Below are positions 23,691-31,300 of a stretch of 64,000 nucleotides of DNA, piece by piece (position 1 is the stretch's first letter; the number at the start of each line of letters is the position of its first letter). This stretch comes from Loripinus fragilis. Lineage: Eukaryota > Mollusca > Bivalvia > Lucinida > Lucinidae. Made by a program: the position numbers and the translations under genes. Location of the stretch: NCBI GenBank assembly GCA_964019695.1, contig OZ026517.1:59279172-59343171 (forward strand), given 5' to 3'. Below the pieces are notes generated by a model. The model had not been told where the DNA came from, did not search any database, and saw only the letters and a program-made list of their open reading frames with translations.

Positions 23691-25122
23691 GGGGGAAAAA
23701 ATCTTTTGGCTGAGTTTTTTTACTAAATGAGGAGTGCCCTAAACTCCTCTGTGGTCTCGGTATATTATTGACCACCGGTGACCGAAGGAGAATGACTAGT
23801 TTGGGAAAAAAAGAGTTCTCCAGAGCATCACTGTATGTTTGGTATCTACAATATTGGGCAATATGTGATGACCTGGTAGTTTTCAAACTGTGAGCAGTGT
23901 CAAGTACTTGTCTTTTTCAGTAGACACAGCACCACAGTGAATCTTGTGAAAGCAGGGAGGACCGATCCCTAAGGGCTTCAAGAGATGGCCACTCAAGCAT
24001 ATTGCAGACACTACTTGTGTTTCACGGATCTCCTTATACTGCAGGTCTAGCGGACTGCTGTCCTCTGTACCGATTAATGTGAAGTTTTGAGTAAGGGCTC
24101 CAAATGGGTGCTGCATACTCCAGTTAACTTTAGGCCTAACCAAATTTTTGTATGCAAATTCCTTTAAGTTAGTATTCCTAGGTGCAAAAGCTAAGTTTCA
24201 AGGATGGAATAAACTCCCAGCAGCAGCCAACAGTTACAGAAGAACCATTGATGGAAGCCTTAAAAGGCTTGCTGAGTGGCCTTCCTGTCCAGATCTGTGC
24301 TTCTCGATCTTAGCTCCACGCCGCCATTTAGTTACAATTGTACATAGTTTTAACTTGTAAATAGAGGACTTTAATGCTACATCTGGAGAGCAATAATCTC
24401 AAATACTTTAGCAGGACCAGTATGGAATCATGTCCGGAAGACGAGAGAAGATCTTGTGCAGGCCTATAGGCTCATATTTCACTACAAAACAAGCAGCATG
24501 TGATAATAAATGACTGCTGTTTAGATATAACCTTGTGAATATATAAACACTAGGGAATTACGCTCGAGATTTTGCAAAAAACATCCATTGATACAGTTAA
24601 ATTATGACCCATTGCCTTTAAGGAACAGCTGTGATAAATATGAGCTATTGGTTTGTCAAAAAGGTGTTCAAAAACTTGACTGAGCAGGCCAGATATGAGA
24701 AGAAAAACAAAAACACAATCAAATTTTGACAGCAAAGGGACATAACTAGAGAAAAATAACGTAGAAAAAAACAGTCACAGAAGCTGTTGAAAAACTCTAA
24801 AAGAGTCTCGTATGATAGTTTCATTCATATGCCGTTGATCTAAATGTCCAAATACTTGATCTGTCCCAAAATATACCTGGTGTAAGGCAGTAAGTCCATC
24901 AATGTTTGCTGTGTTGATATCAGCTCCCCTGTCCAACAATCGTTTCACTTCTTCCCTATCGCCGCTTGAACAGGCGGCCAGAAAAACACAACCATCCTGA
25001 AATTTAACTCTTTTAGGCTTTCCTACGGGTACGTCTGAGCACTTATTTGTATCAGATTCATGCCATCGTTTCAATTGTTCGTGTCTTCTGAAAAGGGCAC
25101 TTGTAAGATTTTCCTCCGCCAT
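59..25122 (-). CDS. PPP1R12A: Myosin phosphatase targeting subunit (PPP1R12/MYPT family), 5' part of gene, three exons
   Basis: This is the N-terminal 165 residues of a MYPT-family regulatory subunit, which binds the PP1 catalytic subunit and directs it to phosphorylated myosin and other substrates in the cytoplasm. Coding exons are 25122-24877, 12661-12531 and 177-59, with consensus GT/AG borders and compatible phases (0, then 2). Residues 12-20 (R-x-x-x-Q-x-K-R-W) resemble the family's MyPhoNE motif, RVKF at 38-41 is the PP1 docking motif, and ankyrin repeats begin near residue 43 (FLAACSSGDREEVKRLLDRG) and continue to the window edge. ACIDDNLDMV and DNEGWTPLHA in exon 2 closely match vertebrate MYPT1. 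The start at 25122 was chosen because the family begins shortly before the MyPhoNE motif. Vertebrate paralogues R12A, R12B and R12C cannot be told apart from this fragment, so the symbol is by family. The rest of the ankyrin domain and the C-terminal myosin-binding part lie beyond position 1. Confidence 0.93.
206..410. mobile_element. Miniature element of the GTCTGCTGA / TGGATCC family
   Basis: About 200 bp. It begins near AACTCTTTGCATG, carries the paired segments GGATCCAGATCAGG and CTGATCTGGGTCCA as an internal palindrome, and ends near TTATCAGCAGACAAC. Similar copies recur through the window. Confidence 0.6.
540..1190 (+). pseudogene. LINE reverse-transcriptase C-terminal fossil
   Basis: Plus-strand translation, with stops and frameshifts, gives the conserved tail of a non-LTR retrotransposon polyprotein: VASFCYLGDMLSAGGGC near 580-640, then MRERRLRWFGHVERF near 918-965, then GRPKLTWKKLTEKDC near 1020-1065. 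These blocks (FxYLGxxL..GG, RLRWFGHVERM, GRPxxTW) are typical after the reverse-transcriptase domain. Several in-frame stops show that it is dead. It lies in PPP1R12 intron 2, antisense to the gene. Confidence 0.8.
1630..1808 (-). mobile_element. ACCGTCTCA-palindrome miniature element, copy 1
   Basis: One end is CTTTAGTTAAGAGTG and the other CTTAACCTCTGAC, with a partly decayed central palindrome of GTGCTCAAAAGAACCGTCTC type. The family has at least ten copies in this window. A second, truncated copy in the opposite orientation sits at 1850-1985. Confidence 0.7.
2272..2480. mobile_element. Full copy of the TGGATCC-palindrome miniature element
   Basis: It runs from GTAACTCTTTCCTTGC through GTTTGAACCCAGATCAGG and CCTGATCTGGATCC to CCCAGCATGCAAAGTG. 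The ends and the centre are inverted repeats. Partial copies lie at 1980-2090 and 3268-3430. Confidence 0.6.
2777..2992 (-). mobile_element. tRNA-derived SINE, family A (minus)
   Basis: Reverse strand: a tRNA-like head with GTGGCTCAGTA (A box region) and a B-box-like stretch, a middle with CCTGGGTT...CAGTACTAAG read in reverse, and a 3' tail GACTGGGACATAAAG with CAAA repeats. It lies head to head with the copy at 3047. Confidence 0.75.
3047..3243 (+). mobile_element. tRNA-derived SINE, family A (plus)
   Basis: The tRNA-like head has an A box in GGCTCAGTGGTAGAGTGCTT and a B-box-like GGGTTCTAGCCTC. The body includes GTACTGGTTTAACCCAGGAAG and the tail is TGATGGGATGTAAAG plus AATCAAATCAAAC. RNA polymerase III promoters of this type drive SINE transcription. 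Confidence 0.85.
3896..4295. mobile_element. hAT-like miniature element with 5-bp target duplication TATGA
   Basis: It starts CAGGGGATTTTCTGCCC and ends GGAAAAAGCCCTG. TATGA occurs at 3891-3895 and 4296-4300. A second copy is at 17490. Confidence 0.8.
4399..4581 (+). mobile_element. ACCGTCTCA-palindrome miniature element, copy 2
   Basis: Complete copy from ATAGGTTTAGATAACAAA through the palindrome near 4470-4520 to CACTCTTAACTAAAG. Confidence 0.75.
4640..5245. repeat. Tandem array, 138-bp unit, about four copies
   Basis: The phrase GTGCAGACAAGATTTTTTCA starts at about 4798 and 4936, 138 bp apart, with nearly identical units; diverged units precede and follow. Confidence 0.85.
5612..5765 (+). 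mobile_element. ACCGTCTCA-palindrome miniature element, copy 3
   Basis: It carries GGGTGCTCAAAAGAACCG and CGGTTCTTTTGAGTACCC around 5665-5715 and then TTTTGGTTGAGTAATAAG. The ends are shortened. Confidence 0.7.
6363..6608. mobile_element. Miniature element with GAGCC(A/G)TGACATG ends
   Basis: Ends GAGCCATGACATGTGATTTC and GAAATCTCATGCCGCGGCTC are inverted. It contains the GGCTCTGATCAGACTGC motif. A full copy is at 44567-44795 and a half copy at 55750-55876. Confidence 0.75.
8735..8958. mobile_element. Miniature element of the GCAGACGACAAATTTTGCG family
   Basis: Runs from CCCTTAAAGAGCCAATCACG to GGTGGCGCTTTATGGGTTAA, with the central hairpin TCGTCTGCCAGCAGACGA. Copies at 46012-46222 and 52729-52924. 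Confidence 0.75.
9231..9595. mobile_element. hAT-like miniature element with 5-bp target duplication AATAC
   Basis: Ends CAGGGCCCTCACACC and TGATTGAGAGCCCTG are inverted; AATAC flanks both sides (9226-9230, 9596-9600). A run of about 40 A bases lies near 9448-9488. Confidence 0.8.
9700..10240. mobile_element. Element rich in TTCCATGATTTTCC, carrying a nested palindrome
   Basis: It has repeated ATTCCATGATTTTTCC phrases at 9725-9790 and 9980-10085 and an internal inverted repeat with arms near 9875-9905 and 9935-9965. Its right end TGGGAACCCTG is interrupted by the element at 10101-10223. The left end is unclear. Confidence 0.5.
10101..10223. mobile_element. 123-bp palindromic element with 7-bp target duplication
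   Basis: The arms pair almost throughout: CTAGTCCGAG to CTCGGACTAG, CTCTGATGTTT to AAACATCAGAG, and ATTTTGATATTTGCCACTA to its complement. TGGGAAC flanks it at 10094-10100 and 10224-10230. Confidence 0.85.
10388..10603 (+). mobile_element. tRNA-derived SINE, family A
   Basis: B box GCTAGTTCAAGCC, body GTACTGGTTCAACCCAGG and tail GATGGGACGTAAAG with AAAATCAAACAAAC. The A-box region has decayed. Confidence 0.8.
10960..11165. mobile_element. TGGATCC-palindrome miniature element
   Basis: It carries CAGTTTGGACCCAGATCAGG and CCTGATTTGGATCC about 30 bp apart and ends near GCATACAGAGTTAA, as in the other copies. Confidence 0.55.
11596..11866 (-). mobile_element. tRNA-derived SINE, family B
   Basis: Reverse strand: a tRNA-like head with GACCTCGTAGCGCAGTCTGT, the GGGATCAAACTC region read in reverse, a body with a TTGACTGGGACGTAAAG tail. 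The head differs from family A, the tail is the same. Confidence 0.75.
12531..12661 (-). CDS. PPP1R12A: PPP1R12 coding exon 2 (ankyrin repeats)
   Basis: The 131-nt exon follows a T-rich tract ending GCAG and stops before GTATGT. It encodes residues 83-125, ACIDDNLDMV through SCGFTEIA, with two codon bases left for exon 3. The ankyrin signature DNEGWTPLHA is intact. It is too short and too far from exon 1 (12.2 kb intron) to be recognised without the family sequence. Confidence 0.94.
13015..13057. repeat. Perfect short hairpin
   Basis: AATGATTAAAAAGACG pairs with its inverse after a two-base centre; the outer CTCTA/GAGAG also pair. Confidence 0.85.
13283..13566 (-). mobile_element. tRNA-derived SINE, family B
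   Basis: Full-length reverse-strand copy with the tail GACTTGGGACGTAAAGCAAC followed by CAAA repeats and the head GGGCCGCCTAGCGCAGTC. Confidence 0.8.
14000..14182 (+). mobile_element. ACCGTCTCA-palindrome miniature element, copy 4
   Basis: Near-complete copy from ATAAACAAAATTGTTGAGCG to CACTCTTAACTAAAGTCC. A decayed remnant with only part of the palindrome precedes it at 13860-13960. Confidence 0.75.
14395..14590. mobile_element. TGGATCC-palindrome miniature element
   Basis: TTGTCGCCTGCTGAC, a run of T and A, and then TCAAACAGTTTTGATACAGATC identify a degenerate copy that ends near ATCAGCAGACAAC. Confidence 0.5.
14810..15570. repeat. Tandem array of about 190-bp units ending in GGAC repeats
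   Basis: GTAAAGTTTCAAAAGGATT recurs near 15063, 15254 and 15443. The array ends with ACGGACGGACGG-type microsatellite at 15515-15570. The same family, with 180-bp spacing, is at 60190-60900. Confidence 0.8.
16540..17350. repeat. Tandem array of 215-310 bp units rich in G
   Basis: AAATTTGGTGTG recurs near 16566, 16780 and 17090, each followed by a GGGGTCAAAAGGTC segment. A G-rich stretch lies at 17000-17030. Related sequence flanks the 3.7 kb TIR element. Confidence 0.75.
17490..17872. mobile_element. hAT-like miniature element with 5-bp target duplication TGATG
   Basis: Same family as 3896-4295 (CAGGGCCTTTTCTGCCC, GGAAAAGGCCCTG). TGATG flanks it at 17485-17489 and 17873-17877. It sits inside a TGGATCC-palindrome element at about 17405-17910. 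Confidence 0.85.
19529..19824. mobile_element. hAT-like miniature element with 5-bp target duplication GGACC
   Basis: The ends CATGCGCG...TCCAGA and TCTGGATCCGCGCATG are inverted repeats; GGACC flanks both sides. It contains a palindrome around CGGGCCACCATCGGCCCG near 19632. A duplicate is at 20212-20537. Confidence 0.8.
20212..20537. mobile_element. hAT-like miniature element, duplicate of 19529-19824
   Basis: Ends CATGCGCGGATCCAGA and TCTGGATCCGCGCATG, flanks GGACC and GGACT. Its outside flanks match those of the first copy, so it arose by duplication of the region, not by a separate insertion. Confidence 0.8.
22185..22700 (-). mobile_element. ACCGTCTCA-palindrome miniature element, copy 5, split by a 324-bp insertion
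   Basis: CTTTAGTTAAGAGT at 22186-22199 resumes at 22524-22528 with AGAGT, then GTGTACCAAAAAATTAAC. Removing 22200-22523 and one AGAGT restores the family sequence exactly. The central palindrome at 22580-22625 is nearly perfect. Confidence 0.8.
22200..22523. mobile_element. hAT-like miniature element with 5-bp target duplication AGAGT
   Basis: Perfect 12-bp terminal inverted repeats TAGTGTTTCCCA and TGGGAAACACTA; AGAGT at 22195-22199 and 22524-22528. It is inserted in an ACCGTCTCA-palindrome element. Confidence 0.88.
22801..23092 (-). mobile_element. tRNA-derived SINE, family B
   Basis: Reverse-strand copy with the same head and tail order; the tail is diverged. It lies 190 bp before a family A SINE. 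Confidence 0.75.
23282..23479 (-). mobile_element. tRNA-derived SINE, family A, with target duplication
   Basis: A full-length reverse-strand SINE from its CAAA tail (23282) to the tRNA-like head ending GGAGCGCAGTGG read in reverse. It is flanked by a perfect 14-bp duplication, TATGCATCTTCTGT, at 23268-23281 and 23480-23493. It splits a LINE reading frame. Confidence 0.92.
23642..23690. repeat. TATC microsatellite
   Basis: About twelve uninterrupted ctat repeats at the end of the LINE fossil. Confidence 0.95.
24175..24345 (+). pseudogene. LINE C-terminal fragment
   Basis: FQGWNKLPAAANSYRRTIDG and LKRLAEWPSCP resemble the FxxWNxLP...SLxxFKxxL tail of non-LTR polyproteins. It may be the far end of the fossil at 23109, separated by about 0.5 kb of unrelated sequence. 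Confidence 0.55.
24877..25122 (-). CDS. PPP1R12A: PPP1R12 coding exon 1
   Basis: The exon encodes residues 1-82, MAEENLTS to GLTALHQ, and ends with CAC CAG before a GTATAT donor (phase 0). It carries the MyPhoNE-like motif, the RVKF PP1 docking site at residues 38-41 and the first ankyrin repeat. The vertebrate gene also splits after LHQ, which supports the border. Confidence 0.95.
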
Positions 25123-25198
25123 GACAGCTGCACTCAAAATATGGAAGTTCGTGAGGTCTCGTTTTGGACGAGAAAACACGAAATTACGAAAATTAAAT
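25123..25198. promoter_or_regulatory. Bidirectional promoter between PPP1R12 and MRPS35
   Basis: The divergent start codons are 76 bp apart. ATGGCGG overlaps the start codon on both strands (25122-25116 on minus, 25199-25205 on plus), and the plus copy AAATATGGCGGC is close to the YY1 core known from many mitochondrial and ribosomal gene promoters. The transcription start sites are not visible; they may lie inside the opposite gene's first exon. CpG dinucleotides are more frequent here than in the flanking introns. Confidence 0.7.
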
Positions 25199-25370
25199 AT
25201 GGCGGCGCCCATTAATGCAAGTTTGGTAAAACGTTTGACATTGTGCACAAACAAAGTTAAACTCTTGAATCGAAGGTGCAAAACATCAACATCTGCCAGC
25301 ATAAAAGAAGCGAAAGATTTTAGTGGAAATAAGAAGTCGTCGATCTTTGTTAAACCGGAAGAAAAAACAG
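25199..25370 (+). CDS. MRPS35: MRPS35 exon 1 (mitochondrial presequence)
   Basis: Encodes residues 1-57 plus one base before a GTTAGC donor. It is rich in Lys, Arg, Ser and Thr and has almost no acidic residues in its first 36 positions, as expected of a matrix-targeting presequence. Confidence 0.88.
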
Positions 25371-28300
25371 GTTAGCAAGTTCTCGCATCCTGAAATTTGG
25401 CTGAAAAAGAAAGATTTTCTCCCATTGCCAAATACAATCATCTGATCTAATGCTTTTAGTGAATTTTGAAAAAGAAATGGGGCTAGTCACTACAACAAAT
25501 GTTTGGCGATTTGTGTTTGCTGAATTCTACCCCCCCCCCCCCCATCTATCCATGCATTTTTGTAACTTGGTTTAGTAGAATCTTTAAGATCCTGCCGACT
25601 TATGAAAGAGGCACATCCTTTAAGAAGAGTGCAGCTACGTAATCTGCTTAGATCCAGTTTTCTTTTAAAGTCACTAAAACCCCTGTCACACCAGAGCAGG
25701 ATTCTCACATCATCCAAGAAAAATGCAGAACGCCGAGGTGCGCTCAGTACCATTGCAAGCATCTCAGCAGCAACGCAGTGGCATCACAAGTAGACGCTTT
25801 GGGATCGCATCAAAAGACGGCACACACTTTGATCAGGGATACAGACTATAACATTTATTTGTAAGGAGCAAGTTGGGGCTCTAAAACAAGTTTGGGGGCC
25901 CAGCCCAAAACTAAGGGGCCCAGGATTTGGAGGAGAATTCAACTCATTTCAACATCATTGCAAAGCATAAAATTTGCTATACTCATAATTGATGTCAGAG
26001 GTCTTCAAAATCTGAATTCCTCACCTATTAACAGCATTTGGAATCAGCTGAATGGGGATCTGTGTCCGTACACTAAAAAAAGACATACATAAAGTAGAGA
26101 TGGTTCAGAGAAGGGCTACTCGCTGGATTCTCAACTCTTACTCTCCTTACCAAAGTGTTACGGAACTCCTACAGCAACTAAATCTGAGAACGCTAGAACA
26201 GAGAAGAGTTGATGCTAAAGTCATTATGATGTTCAAAATTATACATGGCCTTGTTGCCATACCATATCCCCCCCTCCTTGCATTAAGTCAGATTCATACA
26301 ACGGCAAATTATTACAAATTTGCCTTTTTCCCCTCAACTGTTGTATATTGGAATCAGCTTCCAGCCCAGATCGTACTTCTGCCCACTCTGGACCAGTTCA
26401 GTGTGGCAGTACGGGCGCATACTCATCTCATCCCATAACTCAACATAACTGTTTTTATCCTTTTTTTATCTCTTCTTGTACATGTACTTTTTAACAAACT
26501 ATCTCTACCCTTTTTCTTTTTCTTAAACTTAGTACCTTGACTGTAAGGACAACCTGCATGTTATCCTGGCGAGGGGGTGTTGCAGAATCTAAAGAAAGAA
26601 AGAAAGAATTTTAAAACTTCCAACAGCTAGTGTCAGATTTGACAAGACTTCATATCTTAACATACACCATTTTTTCATGGGTAAGCTTGACCCCTAAAAA
26701 TTTAGTTTTAGGGGCCCAGCCCAAAATTTAGGGGCACTGGGCTACTGGGCCCCTGTATTCTTTTCCCCTGTTCATCATGCTCAAAACAAGTGCCTTGGCT
26801 TATAGTTGCTTTCTAAAAGAGGGCATTGGGGTCCCATAGCCGTGCAGTAAGGTCTACAACGTACAGTGAGCTCCACACTTGGGTGTGCACAAGAGTCGTT
26901 GTGCAAACACCGTGGTTCTAATCATTTTACATTAGACCTGTAACTTGTATATATTTGTATGTGTTTATATCTTACCAAGTTGAAATAAAATATGTTTAAA
27001 CTAAATACTGTGGTCGTCCGTAGCGTTTGCACGGAGTTCTTTCTTCTTTGAGAAGTCACTGTGTCTTCAACACGCCATGAAAGCGCAGCGCATGCATTGT
27101 GAGCGCTGTGAAAGCATCGTGAGAGGGCAGATAATCGCCTAAAAGAACTACGTTAGAACACAATAGAACGCCATGCAAGCTCCGTTGCAACGCCAAAGCC
27201 GCTGTAAGGACGTAGTAAGAATACCATCAATTGCCATGACAGGCCAGTACCTTAATTAATATGCATATTTGCGTATTTACCTAAATAAATTATCAAAAAA
27301 AGCAATTAAAATTGATTCGGTAGGGTAAGAAAAAGCAAAAGAAATTCAGTATACCCAATACAATCAAATACTTATGAGTACTGGATTTTAGCATATATTC
27401 AATATGATCTGAGAGAACCAGTATAGATATTTGTATTTGGTACAAATGGCTTCCAAGTCAAAGCCTGGGTGAGAGAAGTCAATTTTGAGCAGCATGTTAT
27501 GTTTTGAGCACCAATTAGACAAAAATAGATCAGTTGGTAAGTAAAGCTTTAACATTTACAAAAATACTCAATTGAAAAACCAAAATACGCAAATAAACAT
27601 TTATTAGAAGTATTCAATACCCAATTAACATTTGCAATACCCAAATGAATGAAAAAGGAGTGGGTAACATACCTAATTGTTCAAAAAATTTATTAAGGTA
27701 TTGCAGCAGGCCCTTTTTACGAAAAGTAGGGTTTTCTTGCGATCTTACGGCGCTCTGGAAAATAAAACAACTCCATGCCAATGCAGTGGAAACACGGCTT
27801 GGTGTGACAGAGGCTTAACTGGTGGTTTGTTCAGGACTGCCAAGGTCAACTTTTACTCCTGACCTTATTCTCAAAGAACAGGTAGCTCAATTTGACTGTG
27901 GTTGGATCGCCTGACTAGTGTTCCAGGGATTAAAGGATCGACTGACTTCCAGTGCTATTTTAAGGTCTATATAACGTTATTAGACATGTGTATTACTGTA
28001 TAGTCGGCAATCGGCATATGCAGTAAAACCTCATTTTATTGCCCCCTATCAACCACCAAACTCGCTTACCGCCGTCATTTCCCCATGTCCCAATTTCCGC
28101 ACTGCGAAATTCCCTCTTTAAAGCTCCAACCTCGCTTACCGCCATCCACCATACATTTCAAAACACAAACATACATTTTTATGCACAAATTTTCGCATAA
28201 TCACCGCCACATGACCACAAGTAGGTATTGATTAACTGATCAAAGGAGTATCAAGGACTTATCATGCGAGAAAGCAACCGCTGTTAAATGCAGTGCAGCA

Positions 28301-31300
28301 ATGCGATAATTACAGTTCACAATGCACCATTGATGAATTAGTAAGTTTTTACCCAGGTAAGTGAAACTCAGATGTCTCACCTTTGTTTGGCCTGAATTTT
28401 CTCGTCAGTTTGTTTAAATGTCAATGCCTAAACGAAAAAGGTGATTTTATAAAGCACATCCCAAACATAATTAACATATGCAGCATCATATTGTTGATTT
28501 TTCCGCTACAAAATGGGACTTGCCAATCAATTGCAAATGTGATATCTGAACTTAGCAATCCATTGGACTATGATAATACAGAGCCAGTTATGCAAACTGG
28601 TAACAACAGTGCCGATTACACATGACTTTAGTTAAGAGTGCGTAACGAAAATTTAATTTTCTTATTTCTCAAACAATACATATGCTCAATGAGACGGTTC
28701 TTTTGAGCACCCAAAACATATGATGATTATTATGGGTAAGAAAATATTTACAATTTTAGGCAGAAAATTTTTGTTTATCTTAACGTGTGCTTACATCAAT
28801 GGAATTACCTGAAAGTACAATGTAGATACCGCTTTTTTCACTTATAGCACATTGTTACTTGTCCTACTATGTCAACATGTAGCTGACAGAATTTCATACC
28901 TCAATCTACCACCAAACTTGTTATACCGCCAAAATTCCCACTTCCCAATGATGGCGATATAACAAGGTTTTTAATACTGTATATTCAATAAGAATACTAG
29001 ATCTAATTGTAGGAAATATCTCCGATATGGTCTAACAGTTTAGGAGAAGATACATTTACAAGCAAATACATTATTTGATCTTTGGCATTGACCTTGGGGT
29101 CAAGGCCACACGAAATGTTGCCCAGTACCCTCTACATCATGTGACCTATTCAGCTACAAAGTTTGAAGTTGCTACATCTAATGGTTTAGGAGATACATTT
29201 ACAAGTAAAAAACATTTGACCTTGGGGTCAAGGTCACACAAAATGTTGCCCAGTACCCTCTACATCATGTGACCTATTCAGATGCAAAGTTTAAAGTTGC
29301 TACATCTAACGGTTTAGGAGGAGATACATTTAGAAGAAAATACATTATTTTCCTTTGATCTTGACCCTGGGGTCAAGGTCACACGAAATGTTGCCCAATA
29401 CCCTCTACATCATGTGACCTATTCAGCTACAAAGTTTGAAGTTGCTGCGTCTAACAGTTTAGGAGGAGATACATTTACAAGAAAATACATTATTTGACCT
29501 TTGACCTTGACAAGTGTGCCCAGCACCCTCTTCATCCTTTCCCCTTGCAAATTGCAATCAAATTTTTGGCCAAAAATGATTAATGTATCTACAAATTCCT
29601 CTGGAAAATGATTCCTGACAAAAATACAATATGTTATATTGTAAAGGTGCTCAGGTTTCTTCTGAGCGATTCAGGACCACATTTTGTCCTCTGGTTCTTA
29701 TATGTCACCAGAAACACTTCCAAGTAAGCCCAGGCATAACCCATTCCTTTACACTGCATTAATCCTGGGCTTACGTGGATGCCAGAAACAAAAAATACTT
29801 TGATCGTCCAAAAGGGTTCTATCGAATACCCAGATCATGTGCTTTTGTTGAAAGACAGATTTAACTCCTTACCCTCTTGGAATTTTTTTCCCGCTACTTT
29901 GTCATTCGCTGATTTTTTTTCAAAAAATCAACTTTTTCGAAAAAATTCTTTCAGGAATACGATCAGAGTGGCAAACAGTTTGGATCTGGGTAGTTTGGAT
30001 CTGGGACCAAACTGTTTGATAAGATTATCAGCAGACCACACTAGTAGGTAAAGAGTTAAAAATACCCATTCTTACCGGATTAATTGTTTCTATTTTTAGA
30101 ATTTCGAACATTTGAACTGGACAGAAAGAGAGATACTTTCAAAAGGCGGGCAAGAAGAGTTTTCTACAGGGTAAGATAAAAATATTGTCTGCTTTTATGT
30201 CTGCTGCATACATGTATATTCAAGTGCAGACTTCGTCATGAAAGCAAACGGTATTAAACCTGATCAGATTGAGGCTGATCTGCATCCATATTGTTTGCAA
30301 TATAGCCTACCCTAGGACATTAGCAGATGAGACAGCAGACACCAAAAGTCGTGACTGGTGGGAAAAATGTTTGTGAGTTTTATTTTCACATAGGCCAAAT
30401 AAAAAAATAAGTGTGTTATGGGTAACGGGGTCTGAAAATTTTAGGTAGGGTAGGCACACATATTTTTTTTAATCATTTTTTTTCTGGGAAAAAAAATATA
30501 ATTTTATGCATTTTGCAAAGCATTTCCCCTTTCAAAATGCATAAAATTATGTTTTTTGCCAGAAAACCTGAAAAAATATCTAGGTTTCACCGGTAAATTT
30601 AGGTAGGGTCAGGTTACCCTAAACACTGGTATTTTTTTATTTGGCCTTACCAGAACACAGCGAAAAGAGAATAGTTGGTCGGATGGACAAATATATCGCA
30701 GAGAACTTAGAAAAGAAAAAACGTTTTAGTTGTATTTTTTTCATCACACCTGGGTTAGGAGGATAGTTGAGCTCAAAAAGTTTACACTGTCTACATTTAT
30801 TAAAGTTTTCAGGATTCCTGAATTCAGGATTTTGCTGAATTAGTCAGATTATTATTCTTTCAGTTCATCTTAGGACAATCAACCATTTAAATTGAAAGCA
30901 TTAATGATTTGTAGGCATACAACAATGTTGGAAGACTTGAATTTCAAAAGTTATTTTGAACTTTCACCCATGTGTCTACACTTCCAGGCCAAAAAAAGGT
31001 GAAGAAACGATCCTAGGATTGATTTTGAGAACTTAGTTGTTTTTGTCACCAAAGTGTTTACATACACAGTGAGCTTTGAGCTGTATGTTTTGAAACATGA
31101 AACTTTGCATGTGTTTAAATTCTATGTTTTAACATGCCAGAGTGTTGTCACAGCATGACAGTGTCACTTTCAGTCTGATGAATACCATTGGCGTAGCTCC
31201 CATTAGGCAGTTACGCACATGGGTAATAAAAATAGTAGCATTCAAGGGAGGTCACCTAATGTCGTAAAAGGGATTTTCCATACCATAAGGATTGCTCATA

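Larger units (their letters stand above)
12662..24876 (-). other. PPP1R12A: PPP1R12 intron 1
   Basis: The 12.2 kb intron carries the 3.1 kb TIR element at 18394-21466, two tandem arrays, several SINEs and a LINE broken by a SINE. In 13580-13850, 15600-16380 and 24400-24870 no feature is recognised. Confidence 0.85.
25371..30099 (+). other. MRPS35: MRPS35 intron 1
   Basis: The 4.7 kb intron holds a LINE 3' end at 26052-26610, a possible TIR element at 25680-27814, a palindrome element at 28624 and a tandem array at 29040-29520. Nothing is recognised in 26790-27670. Confidence 0.85.

Noticed and set aside
23883..24143. Possible antisense LINE fragment (VRPKVNWS...)
   Set aside because: Only a faint resemblance to the RPxxEYAS block; not enough to call.
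25123..25302. N-terminal extension of PPP1R12 to an in-frame ATG at 25302
   Set aside because: The added residues do not resemble any MYPT N-terminus and overlap MRPS35 coding sequence; the family begins a few residues before the R-x-x-x-Q-x-K-R-W motif.
28383..28625. 80-codon frame on plus
   Set aside because: No homology recognised, no splice or start context, and it ends at the border of a miniature element.
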